Shown here: in pieces, positions 21,601-31,524 of the stretch
How the letters are laid out: the number at the start of each line of letters is the position of its first letter
Numbering within the stretch: the first letter of the stretch is position 1
Assembly (NCBI RefSeq): GCF_035658495.1
Contig: NZ_CP141944.1
Coordinates: forward strand, 1,762,001-1,826,000
Origin: Novosphingobium sp. RL4
GTDB taxonomy: Bacteria > Pseudomonadota > Alphaproteobacteria > Sphingomonadales > Sphingomonadaceae
Direction of reading: 5' to 3'
Length of the DNA: 64,000 bases
Position numbers and translations under genes: made by a program
Notes under the pieces: generated by a model
Database searches by the model: none
Told to the model about the DNA's origin: nothing
What the model saw: only the letters and a program-made list of their open reading frames with translations

Positions 21601-22167
21601 TCGCTGGGTGAGGACGATGCGCCCGATCCGCCGTTCCCGCCGGGAGCCGGGCGCGATGCCTTGCGGCGCGGCACGCTGGTTCACAAGTTGCTTGAACGCC
21701 TGCCGCAAGTGGAAGCGGACATGCGCGAGGAATCGGGTTGGCAATGGCTGGCCCGCAATGCTGCCGACCTGCCGGAAGACACGCGCGAGGCCATGCTGGC
21801 GAGCGCGATGGCGGTGCTTGCAAACCCGGATTGGGCGGAACTGTTCGGCCCGGCCAGCCTTGCCGAGGTGCCGGTGGCGGCCGTAGTCGGCGGGCAGGTG
21901 GTGGCGGGCACGATCGACCGTCTCGTGGTCGAGCCTGAGCGTATCCGCCTTGTGGATTACAAGACCGCGCGCCGCCCGCCAGAACGGCTGGAGCAGGTGC
22001 CGCGCGGCGTCCTGCGCCAGATGGGGGCCTATGCCGCCGCGCTGGAAGTGGCGTTTCCCGGCCGCGCCGTGGAAGTGGCGCTGCTCTACACCACGGTGCC
22101 GCGCCTGATCGAGGTTCCCGCCGAAGTGCTGGCTGTTCACAAGCCGGACTTTTCCCCGGCCCAGTAA
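18655..22167 (+). CDS. addA: Double-strand break repair helicase-nuclease AddA
   Basis: A 1170-residue UvrD-like superfamily 1 helicase with C-terminal nuclease. Motifs: Walker A SASAGTGKTQVLSSRVLRLL near residue 25, motif II HILVDEAQDTNAAQWD, motif V MTVHGSKGLQAPIVIL, motif VI YVAMTRAEEALFIGG, and the nuclease IRLVDYKTARRPPERL. An acidic Asp/Glu run (DDDEPLEDDDNDG) lies between the helicase halves. It forms the AddAB complex with the preceding gene product, and is the last of the divL operon. Confidence 0.95.
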   Translation: MSGPAAVHPLHGNQMLAVNPRDTVWLSASAGTGKTQVLSSRVLRLLLQENVEPSQVLCLTFTKAGATEMAARINGTLAEWVRLEDTLLFQRLDAIGAPTDPDTRARARTLFTAVLDSPGGGLRIDTIHAFSQWLLATFPLEAQLVPGTRPMEDRERALLARQVLADLLVSAENDPFDGPGLLGAIAQLSLRHGPDSVVDFLLRCAGAREAWFGPGSWQAGDIRSHVLRLLDLPDEAGDELLAEMCSDDAFDVRSLRKCCEVLAEWNTATAHKATDVLVPWLTWSPAKRAEGIDDLHAALFTKDDGVRSLNHLSKRDPDYEGYAVRVGESVARIRETKALLGLAERLVPALRLGRAFALAWDEAKQREGLIDFDDQIRRAADLLRGQASADWIRYKLDRRFDHILVDEAQDTNAAQWDIVFAMAEEFWAGEGQREGHPQNLMRTLFVVGDYKQAIFRFQGTSPENFRRAADRVRGKMREAADNADMLRSGIAARPLMELGLDRSFRTAQHVLDFVDQAISGIGHASFGLDRPAGRHVGQERPGYVALWKPVSEQIGEDDDEPLEDDDNDGQQPNWLSRPDRQMAERIAQQVREWLDPSGPGFTLNKGSPRRAGAGDIMVLVRQRKELAGLIVARLHAAGVPVAGVDRLRLGAPLAVKDLIAALRFAVQPLDDLNLAALLVSPLIGWSQAQLLQHGYRDRNRRLWEHLRAQSGPEIAAVLQQLGPLLALADYEPPLALLHWLLVGPWQGRRKLVARLGSEANDPIDELVNAAQAYVATDTPSLAGFLAWFDAGDGELKREADAASGLVRVMTVHGSKGLQAPIVILADATGNPEAARDRGFDLSDPRDERRKVPLPPLSKEEKVGRIAAQIAANREGDEQEHWRLLYVAMTRAEEALFIGGALGRRDRDGPAEKSWYANLRALFPAEAEVEDPIWGTRCEHGPPPAPLPAEVRSVELPLREPLPRWLERAPPAEPRPPRPLAPSSLGEDDAPDPPFPPGAGRDALRRGTLVHKLLERLPQVEADMREESGWQWLARNAADLPEDTREAMLASAMAVLANPDWAELFGPASLAEVPVAAVVGGQVVAGTIDRLVVEPERIRLVDYKTARRPPERLEQVPRGVLRQMGAYAAALEVAFPGRAVEVALLYTTVPRLIEVPAEVLAVHKPDFSPAQ

Positions 22168-22186
22168 AGCTATGCCGGGGCAGGCG

Positions 22187-22214
22187 TTGCCTCGAGACAA
22201 TTCGTCCCTAGATT
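22187..22214 (+). promoter_or_regulatory. Probable sigma-70 promoter of trxA
   Basis: TTGCCT (22187-22192) and TAGATT (22209-22214) are spaced by 16 bp in the gap between addA and trxA. Transcription would begin near 22221, about 28 bp before the trxA ATG. The elements are near but not at consensus. Confidence 0.4.
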
Positions 22215-22248
22215 GCGTTCAACCGAGATACCCGAGGAGTTTCAATTC

Positions 22249-22569
22249 ATGGCGACCATCGCTGTTACCGACGCCAGCTTCGAAGACGACGTTCTGAAGT
22301 CCGACAAGCCGGTGCTCGTCGATTTCTGGGCCGACTGGTGCGGTCCCTGCAAGATGATCGGCCCGGCTCTGGAAGAGATCAGCGACGAGCTGTCCGAGAA
22401 GGTGACCATCGCCAAGATGGACATCATGGCCAACACCGGCATCCCCGCCGAGATCGGCGTGAAGTCGATCCCGCTGATGGTGCTGTTCAAGGACGGCAAG
22501 CCGGTCGCCCAGAAGCTTGGCGCTGCTCCCAAGAGCGCGCTGAAGGGCTGGATCGAAGGCGAACTCTGA
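22249..22569 (+). CDS. trxA: Thioredoxin
   Basis: A 106-residue cytosolic thiol-disulfide oxidoreductase. The active site is FWADWCGPCKM with Cys31 and Cys34, followed by the cis-proline segment VKSIPLMVLFKDGK. It reduces ribonucleotide reductase, peroxiredoxins and other targets with thioredoxin reductase. The ATG at 22249 follows GAGGAG by 12 bases; an upstream in-frame start at 22213 falls in the promoter. Linkage addA-trxA is frequent in sphingomonads. Confidence 0.97.
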   Translation: MATIAVTDASFEDDVLKSDKPVLVDFWADWCGPCKMIGPALEEISDELSEKVTIAKMDIMANTGIPAEIGVKSIPLMVLFKDGKPVAQKLGAAPKSALKGWIEGEL

Positions 22570-22640
22570 GGTTCGCATCGGCCTGAACCGGGGGCCTGAA
22601 CCGGCCAGTCCGGCAAGGCCGCTTTTCCGGCAGGAACAAG

Positions 22641-22678
22641 AAAAGCCCCTTCCACCATCAAGGTGGAAGGGGCTTTTT
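22641..22678. terminator. Bidirectional Rho-independent terminator between trxA and the OmpA-like gene
   Basis: AAAAGCCCCTTCCACC pairs with GGTGGAAGGGGCTTTTT around a 5-nt loop. The T-run follows the stem on the plus strand and an equivalent run exists on the minus strand, so it can end both converging transcripts (trxA and the OmpA-family gene). Confidence 0.9.
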
Positions 22679-22720
22679 CGTGCGTCTTGGGCAGGTTTTC
22701 CGTCGGCGCGGCAGGCGGCC

Positions 22721-23599
22721 TTACAGGCCGTCGAGGCCCTTGCTGACGAGGATATTCACTGCAACGCGGCGGTTCTGCGCCTTGCCCTGCGGGGTGGTAT
22801 TGTCCGCCAGCGGGTCTGCCTCGGACATGCCGGTGGGCGTCAGCATGCGGTAGGGCTTCCAGTGGCAGGCCTGCTGGAGATAGTTGACGACGCTGCCGGC
22901 GCGCTTTTCGCTGAGCGTCTGGTTGAAATCGGGGCTTCCGGTGGAATCGGTGTACCCGACCACGAGCAGCAGGGCGTTGTCCATGCCCTCGGCGGCCGAG
23001 GCCGCGGCGCAGAGGTCGTTCTTCGCCTGGGGGGACAGTGCCGCCTTGCCGGTGTCGAAGTTCACGTTCGTCGTGCCCTTGACGTTGTACTGGTCGATGT
23101 CGCCCATGCGGCCGCGCAGCGCTTCGGTGGCAGCGGTCTGTTCGGCGAAGCGCTGGTCCGTGCCGTTGTGGATCATCGACGCGGTCTTGAGATCCTTGTT
23201 CTGCAGCTTGATCTGGCTGGCCACGAGACCGCCGCCGGATTGCATCGTCTTTACGGAAACCGGCAGCCCGTTCAGCAGCGAACTGGCGACCAGCTTGTTG
23301 CGGCCGAGCCCGAACAGGCCCTTGCTGGCGCTGATGCGGGTGGCGTCGTTCACGGCGATCACGGTGTTGGTGCCATCGGCGGCGGTAACCTGCATCCGGT
23401 CGCCGCTGCGCGCGGAAATGATGCCTTCGACGTCAGGCCCTTCGGTCATCTCGGCAGCTTCCGGCGCGGGGGCGCTGTAGCTGGCGGAAACGTCGGCTTC
23501 GGGCGGTTCCTGCGACTGCGCAGCCAGGCTGGCGGAAGCGGTGCCGGTCAGCATTGCGGCCAGCAGGAGGACTTTGGGGCTTTTGGTAATGACACTCAT
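22721..23599 (-). CDS. OmpA-family outer membrane/peptidoglycan-associated protein
   Basis: A 292-residue exported protein with a signal peptide cut about residue 27 (SASLAAQ). The C-terminal third is an OmpA-like peptidoglycan-binding domain: VNFDTGKAALSPQAKNDL ... VVGYTDSTGSPDFNQTLSEK RA, with the family's D-x-x-G and N-x-x-L-S-x-x-R-A pattern. The middle (residues ~55-150) looks like a small beta domain rather than the eight-stranded barrel of OmpA. A perfect AAGGAGT precedes the ATG. It probably tethers the envelope; its exact role is unknown. Confidence 0.82.
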   Translation of the reverse strand: MSVITKSPKVLLLAAMLTGTASASLAAQSQEPPEADVSASYSAPAPEAAEMTEGPDVEGIISARSGDRMQVTAADGTNTVIAVNDATRISASKGLFGLGRNKLVASSLLNGLPVSVKTMQSGGGLVASQIKLQNKDLKTASMIHNGTDQRFAEQTAATEALRGRMGDIDQYNVKGTTNVNFDTGKAALSPQAKNDLCAAASAAEGMDNALLLVVGYTDSTGSPDFNQTLSEKRAGSVVNYLQQACHWKPYRMLTPTGMSEADPLADNTTPQGKAQNRRVAVNILVSKGLDGL

Positions 23600-24235
23600 T
23601 GCGGCGACTCCTTAAAACTCGACCTGTCAGGCCTGCGTGATCGCAGCTTTCGTCCGACCGCAGCCGCTTCGAAAAAGCCTGGCCACCGTCGGAACCCCCT
23701 CCATCTCGTTTCAATGGCATGCGGCAGATCTGCCGCACTTGAACTTCATGGAAAGCCTGCGTGTTCAGGTTCACCTTTCCGCTGCATGAACATGTTTTGC
23801 GCCGGCAGTGCCGTGCCGGTAATTCGAGTTTCCTGTGCGGTGAGTTGATGGATAGAAGGGCGGTGATCCATCGCACGGCGCGATGTATGGCCTATCTGTC
23901 CCGATGTATTGTCGCGATGAACTCTGTTTGGCGTGGTCTTGGTTGGCGAGTATTGATTTAAATGGAAATTATCTCGCACGAGTTCTTAAAGCGTTGAATT
24001 TAAAGCCTGGAGCAATTTCCTGAATTGTTCCCGCCGGATCGACGAAGCGGCCCGCGTGCAAGGCGGGCCGTTTGCGCAGGGGTGGTGTGAGGTGTCGGGT
24101 AGCCGGAATAGGGCTCGCAGGGGATTGAGCGGCATTCCTGCCGATCTCCCGGCAGAGCCGATCCGAGGTCAATCGTGCGGGCACGGTGAAGCGTTCTCCA
24201 CCGCCCGCTTTCGGCTGGCAGGCCGCTGAAAAGCT
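23600..24235. other. 636-bp intergenic region without a recognisable gene
   Basis: Frames on either strand here are short and lack coding character. The stretch 23760-24000 is poorer in GC than its surroundings. A hairpin CGGCCCGC/GCGGGCCG (24048-24055 with 24063-24070) is followed by TTT on the plus strand and could be a weak terminator. The OmpA-like gene's promoter should lie in the first part. Confidence 0.4.
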
Positions 24236-25048
24236 TCAGTCTTCCAGTGCAGTGAGGCGGTTGGCCAGCGCTTCGAACAGGGCGGGCGAGGCCGCTCCGA
24301 TCAGGCCCTTGCGGCCGATTTCGTCCACCCGGTAAGCGGAGCCGTCCGGGCGGGCGCATTTCCCGCCCGCCTCGTTGAGGAACAGCGCGCCCGCCGCATG
24401 GTCCCAGGGCAGGGTGCGCTCGAACACCGCGACGTCGTTCTGGCCAAGGGCGAGGCGAGGGTATTGCTCTGCGGCGCAGCGGGGAATGTCCACCATGCGG
24501 TAATGCGGGGCGACTTCGGTGCGCAGGCGTTCGCGGCGCGATTCCTCGGTGAAGATCAGCGAGATCGCGGCCACGGGCGGCATTTCGCCCGTGGCGCGGG
24601 CAGTGAGGCGCTCGCCTTCTACCCAGGCGCCGCCGCCCGCCGAGGCGCGGCAGAAGCGGCCGGTCAGGCAGTCCAGTATCCAGCCGCCCAGCGTCTCGCC
24701 CTGGTCCGCCAGCGCGATCAGCATGCCGAACGGGGCCTTGCCCGCGGCGAAATTGTTGGTGCCGTCCAGCGGGTCGACGATCCAGCAGAGCCGGTCCTTG
24801 AGCTTGAGCAGTTCGTTCTCGTCAGCGAACGTCGCTTCCTCGCCCACGACCGAAGCCTCGGGGAGGAGGGCGGTAAGGCGCTCGGTCAGGATCGCCTCGC
24901 TCTCACGGTCGGCCACGGTGACGACGTCGTTCACCGCCTTGCTCACGATCTGTTCGCTCGACAGCGATTGGTAGTGCGGCAGGATCACATCGCGAGAGAC
25001 TTCGCGCATGATCGTTTCGACCGCGATGTTGAGCGTGGAGGTGATCAT
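24236..25048 (-). CDS. Inositol monophosphatase-family phosphatase (possible histidinol-phosphatase)
   Basis: A 270-residue cytosolic Mg-dependent sugar/inositol phosphatase. Metal-binding motifs are GEEATF (Glu), WIVDPLDGTNNF (the D-P-x-D-G-T-N core, residues ~88-98) and PWDHAAGALFLNEAGG (W-D-x-A-A-G). The family covers inositol monophosphatase, 3'-phosphoadenosine phosphatase and HisN histidinol phosphatase; residues cannot settle the substrate. In Alphaproteobacteria that lack HisB phosphatase, such a gene often serves histidine synthesis. Follows gst and argJ in the same direction, so the three may be one transcript. Confidence 0.83.
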   Translation of the reverse strand: MITSTLNIAVETIMREVSRDVILPHYQSLSSEQIVSKAVNDVVTVADRESEAILTERLTALLPEASVVGEEATFADENELLKLKDRLCWIVDPLDGTNNFAAGKAPFGMLIALADQGETLGGWILDCLTGRFCRASAGGGAWVEGERLTARATGEMPPVAAISLIFTEESRRERLRTEVAPHYRMVDIPRCAAEQYPRLALGQNDVAVFERTLPWDHAAGALFLNEAGGKCARPDGSAYRVDEIGRKGLIGAASPALFEALANRLTALED

Positions 25049-25071
25049 GCAGGAGGCCTTTTGACGGAGGA

Positions 25072-25695
25072 TCAGGTGAGCGGGATCATGACCTGCCGGG
25101 CATAGCCCTTGCGCTCACGAATGCGGGCGTACCATTCGGCCAGCGCGGGAAACTCGGGCTTCTCGAACGGGAGCGAGAACCAGGTATAGGCGTATACCCC
25201 CATGGGAATATCGCCCAGGCCGAACTCCCCGCCGGAAAGCCAGGGCTTTTCGGACAAGTAGCGTTCCAGCACGACAAGGTGCGCGGCGCAGGTTTTCACG
25301 TCACGCTCGATAGCGGGCATGTCCCACTGGTCCTGCGGGGTGCGGGCCATCGAAAGGAAGGGCAGGCGCTGGGCGTCGGCATAGGTGATCTGCCAGTCCA
25401 TCCAGCGGTCGGCCAGCGCGCGGTCGATGGGATCGGGCTGGAACCAGCGATCGCCGCCGTATTCGGCCGCCATGTAGCGCAGGATCGCGTTCGATTCCCA
25501 GAGGACGAGCTTGCCGTCCTCGATCATCGGCACCAGCCGGTTCGGGTTCTTGGCGAGGTACTCCTCGGTATAGCCGAACGAACCGCCGATATCGTGGCGC
25601 ACGTAGTTCAGGCCCAGTTCCTCGGCGAACCAGGCGACTTTCTTGACGTTGTGGGAGTTGAGGCGCCCCCAGATGGTGAATTGCGGCCCGGCCAT
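25072..25695 (-). CDS. Glutathione S-transferase family protein
   Basis: A 207-residue cytosolic protein with an N-terminal thioredoxin-like domain (FTIWGRLNSHNVKKVAWFAE, NRLVPMIEDGKLVLWESNAI with the cis-Pro and Glu-Ser glutathione contacts) and an all-helical C-terminal domain with a FGLGDIPMG cap-box Asp. It resembles the bacterial group related to theta/YfcG enzymes. Substrate unknown. The start MAGPQF at 25695 lies 2 bp after the argJ stop; an upstream frame extending into argJ is its shadow. Confidence 0.87.
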   Translation of the reverse strand: MAGPQFTIWGRLNSHNVKKVAWFAEELGLNYVRHDIGGSFGYTEEYLAKNPNRLVPMIEDGKLVLWESNAILRYMAAEYGGDRWFQPDPIDRALADRWMDWQITYADAQRLPFLSMARTPQDQWDMPAIERDVKTCAAHLVVLERYLSEKPWLSGGEFGLGDIPMGVYAYTWFSLPFEKPEFPALAEWYARIRERKGYARQVMIPLT

Positions 25696-25697
25696 CG

Positions 25698-26924
25698 TCA
25701 GCTCCGATAGTCGGCGTTGATCGAGATGTAGCCGTGCGTCAGGTCGCAGGTCCACACGGTGGCGGCGCCTTCGCCAAGGCCGAGGTCGACCTCGATAGTG
25801 ACGTCCTGCCCCTTGAGGTGCGCGGCGACGGGCGCTTCGTCATAGTCGGCGAGCGGCAGGCCCTCACGCGCGGCCCAGGTGCCGCCGAAGCCGATGGAGA
25901 GCTTGTCGCGGTCCGCCGGTTCGCCTGCCTTGCCCACGGCCATGACGACGCGGCCCCAATTGGCGTCTTCCCCGGCGATGGCGGTCTTCACCAGCGGCGA
26001 GTTGGCGATGGCCATGCCGACCTTGCGCGCGCTTTCGTCGGATACGGCGCCGGTAACGGCGACCTCGATGAACTTCTGCGCGCCTTCGCCATCACGCACG
26101 ACGAGGTGCGCGAGCTGGCGGCAGACGTCATGGATCGCGGCGGCAAAGGCATGGGCGCCGGGCGAGGCGATCGACGAGATCGGCGCGTTGCCGGCCTTGC
26201 CGGTGGCGAAGGCGAGCACGGTGTCGCTGGTGGAGGTGTCCGAATCGACGGTGATGCACGAGAACGTGCGGAAGTTCGCGGCGGAGAGGCATTCCTGCAG
26301 GAAGGCAGGCTCCACGGCGGCATCGGTAAAGATGTAGCCGAGCATCGTCGCCATGTCCGGCGCGATCATGCCCGATCCCTTGATGACGGCGGCGAGGGTC
26401 ACCTTGGTCTGGCCAATCATCGCCGTGGCCGTCGCGCCCTTGGCGAAGGTATCGGTGGTGGAGATGGTGTTGGCAACGTCCTCCCAAGAGCAGGGCTCGG
26501 CGGTGAGGGCTTTCTCCACGCCTTCGCGCGCCTTGTCCTTGGGCAGAGGCACGCCGATCACGCCGGTCGAGGAGACGAAGACCTGTTCGCGCGGGCAGCC
26601 GATGTGCGCTGCGACCTGGTCCATGATCTGCTCCACCGCCTCACGCCCGCGGTAGCCGGTGAAGGCGTTGGAGTTGCCTGCATTGACCACCAGCGCGCGG
26701 GCGAAACCCTGCTTCACGTTGTCACGGCCCAGTTCGACTTCGCTGGAACAGCACAGGTTCCGGGTGAACACGCCCGCAACCGCGGTGCCTTCTTCCAGCT
26801 CCACATAAGTCAGGTCGCATCGGCCCCAGTCCTTGTACCCGGCGCGCACGACGTGCGGCGTGACGCCGGCGATCGGCGACATGGCGGGGAAGGGCGAGGC
26901 GAGCGGTGAAGTGGGATAGGCCAT
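25698..26924 (-). CDS. argJ: Glutamate N-acetyltransferase / N-acetylglutamate synthase (ArgJ)
   Basis: A 408-residue arginine-pathway enzyme that moves the acetyl group from N-acetylornithine to glutamate; some forms also use acetyl-CoA. The auto-cleavage motif IKGSGMIAPDMATMLGYIFT is present, with Thr193 as the N-terminal nucleophile of the beta chain. The C-terminus has the usual TCDLTHGYISINADYR. The start MAYPTSPLA at 26924 gives the normal length; the open frame continues upstream for 44 codons that look non-coding. It is probably co-transcribed with the downstream gst and phosphatase genes. Confidence 0.95.
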   Translation of the reverse strand: MAYPTSPLASPFPAMSPIAGVTPHVVRAGYKDWGRCDLTYVELEEGTAVAGVFTRNLCCSSEVELGRDNVKQGFARALVVNAGNSNAFTGYRGREAVEQIMDQVAAHIGCPREQVFVSSTGVIGVPLPKDKAREGVEKALTAEPCSWEDVANTISTTDTFAKGATATAMIGQTKVTLAAVIKGSGMIAPDMATMLGYIFTDAAVEPAFLQECLSAANFRTFSCITVDSDTSTSDTVLAFATGKAGNAPISSIASPGAHAFAAAIHDVCRQLAHLVVRDGEGAQKFIEVAVTGAVSDESARKVGMAIANSPLVKTAIAGEDANWGRVVMAVGKAGEPADRDKLSIGFGGTWAAREGLPLADYDEAPVAAHLKGQDVTIEVDLGLGEGAATVWTCDLTHGYISINADYRS

Positions 26925-27083
26925 GGGCAAAGCGACTAGCGCGTGGGTGTGACAGGTCAAGCGTCGGAAGAATGGTTTGAGGCGATCTGCCGGGCAGTGA
27001 CGCGGCGCGCGGTTCGATCCGGGCAGTGACGCCAAGGGTGCGGCAATCGAGAGCAAGTTTCCCGGGCATGTGGCGCTTTCGCT

Positions 27084-28136
27084 CTAGGCGAGGCGCGTTT
27101 CGTCCCTGGCGCTGGCGCGAGGATAGGGTGCCGTCCTGCGGCTTCTTGCGGATGACAGGGCAAGGATGCCTGCCGCCAGCAGAGCCGGAAAAATCCCGAA
27201 AAGCCGTCCTCGCTCGCCGCCGCCGAGCTGGCTGGCCAGCATGAGGATCGGGAAATGAACGGCATAGAGCGGGAAGGACAGGCTGCCGAGCAGGGCGAGC
27301 GGCCGCTCGGCGATGCGCGGTGGTGTGGCGGTCGCCGCAATCCAGAACAGCGGCGGAAACCCGAGCGACATCACAAGGGCGTCGCCGATCCAGACCGGCA
27401 GTGGAACAAGCGGCAGCAGCGCCACGAGGGCGATCGGCATGAGCAGCGCGATTCGCCAGTCGGCGGCGCTTGCGGGCCTGCGGGCGCGCCACCGCCGCGC
27501 CATGACGATGCCCAGCAGGTAGGACCATCCCCCTCGCAGCAATCCGGCGGGCAACTGGCGCAGGTCCCCGCCGAGGTCGCCGTCACCCGCGCGGGCCATC
27601 AGCATGACCAGCCCGGCCAGGCAGGCCAGGGCCAGAAGCGCAAGCTTCGCGTCGGTCAGGCGATGAAGCTTCATACCATGAAGCAGGTTGAGAGCCAGTT
27701 CGGCGAACAGCGACCATTGCGGCGTATTGGCGGGGAACGTCATCCCGCCGGTCAGCATCGGGACCATGGCGAGGGATAGCACGAAGGCCGCAAGCGCGAG
27801 GCCGCCGTTGCCGGTCGCGCCGAACAGGGCGAAGGCGCCGGGAATCGCTCCGGCCGCGACCATCGGCAGAAAACGGCGGAAGCGCCGGCGCAGAAACGTG
27901 ACCGCGTCGATTCCCGCGCCGAACCGGGGTTCGAATGCCAGCGTCAGCACGAAGCCGGAAAGCAGGAAGAACAGGTCCACGAAAAGGTAGCCGCGCGTAA
28001 AGGCGGGGAAGGGGGCGGAAAGCCGGGCGTGGAAGACGAGCACGCCGATCGCTGCGAATCCGCGCAGTCCGTCAAGCAGCAAGAGTCTTTCGCCCGGATC
28101 GGTTTTCACTGCGCTCGCTTCGTGATGGACCTGCAA
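27084..28136 (-). CDS. Acyltransferase 3 (OafA/YrhL-like) membrane protein
   Basis: A 350-residue polytopic inner-membrane O-acyltransferase. Opening LLLLDGLRGFAAIGVLVFHA contains the family's catalytic His and R-G-x-A motif, and LFVDLFFLLSGFVL is the second signature. About ten hydrophobic segments follow. Proteins of this kind acetylate surface polysaccharides, lipids or exported small molecules; nothing here points to a given acceptor. It stands alone, divergent from the small gene before secA. Confidence 0.85.
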   Translation of the reverse strand: MQVHHEASAVKTDPGERLLLLDGLRGFAAIGVLVFHARLSAPFPAFTRGYLFVDLFFLLSGFVLTLAFEPRFGAGIDAVTFLRRRFRRFLPMVAAGAIPGAFALFGATGNGGLALAAFVLSLAMVPMLTGGMTFPANTPQWSLFAELALNLLHGMKLHRLTDAKLALLALACLAGLVMLMARAGDGDLGGDLRQLPAGLLRGGWSYLLGIVMARRWRARRPASAADWRIALLMPIALVALLPLVPLPVWIGDALVMSLGFPPLFWIAATATPPRIAERPLALLGSLSFPLYAVHFPILMLASQLGGGERGRLFGIFPALLAAGILALSSARSRRTAPYPRASARDETRLA

Positions 28137-28260
28137 CTGCGGAATAGCGCGCCAATCGTTAAGGCGGCGTTTTGGGCTTTACGCCGCGGGCTGTGCGCTA
28201 AATCCGGCGATGCGCGATGGGTTGTGGACTATTCATCCTGCGCCCCCTATCTGATCCGCC

Positions 28261-28539
28261 ATGGCAAACCGCCTGCTCCTGACCCTGCTGGCCCTGTTGA
28301 CGGGCCTCGCCGCGCAGATCGGCCCTGCCGACGCGCGCGCGTCGCAGGTTGCCAGCCTGCAGGTCGTGCTGATCGAAGCCGCCGTTGCCGCCAAGGCACC
28401 GCGCGCGCCGGTCGCCCTTGCTCAGCTTCCCGAACCGGGCCTGCGCAATACCCGCCGCCATGCGCCGCCGCTTGTCGCGGTGCCGGAATCGCCGGCGGTG
28501 CCCACGGTGCTCACCGGGATAGACCGCGCGCGCGAATAA
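28261..28539 (+). CDS. Small exported protein of unknown function upstream of secA
   Basis: A 92-residue protein with a clear signal peptide (MANRLLLTLLALLTGLAAQI, cut after ADA-RA near residue 26) and a Pro/Ala/Val-rich mature part ending in VPTVLTGIDRARE. No domain is recognisable. It lies 104 bp before secA in the same direction. Its codon use matches the surrounding genes, so I consider it real; a SecM-like arrest role is conceivable by position but no arrest motif is visible. Confidence 0.6.
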   Translation: MANRLLLTLLALLTGLAAQIGPADARASQVASLQVVLIEAAVAAKAPRAPVALAQLPEPGLRNTRRHAPPLVAVPESPAVPTVLTGIDRARE

Positions 28540-28643
28540 GCGCGCCGGGCATTCGCAACCTCGCGAAAACCTTTTCACGTGCCCGCGCGTCATGCGGGTG
28601 CGTTCATCCGACATAAGCCTTCACGAAAACAGGGATTCCCGCC

Positions 28644-31388
<2,745 letters not shown>

Positions 31389-31448
31389 GGCGGTGAAGGC
31401 TCCGGTGCGGCGAATCTGTCGCCGTTTCGGACCTGACCTGTGACGATG

Positions 31449-31494
31449 AAACGATAACGGCCCGGCATCGCTCGATGCCGGGCCGTTATCGTTT
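31449..31494. terminator. Terminator hairpin between secA and the histidine kinase
   Basis: A perfect 22-bp inverted repeat, with arms 31449-31470 and 31473-31494 and only CT between them, sits 60 bp past the secA stop and 30 bp before the 3' end of the converging kinase gene. AAACGATAAC... and ...GTTATCGTTT flank it, so it can end transcription from both sides. Confidence 0.85.
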
Positions 31495-31524
31495 CCGCCT
31501 ACAGGATCCGTCGCGCGAGCTTGC

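Noticed and set aside
26980-27035. Direct repeat CCGGGCAGTGACG upstream of argJ
   Set aside because: Two 13-bp copies about 29 bp apart in non-coding sequence, with no third copy or symmetry; could be chance in GC-rich DNA.
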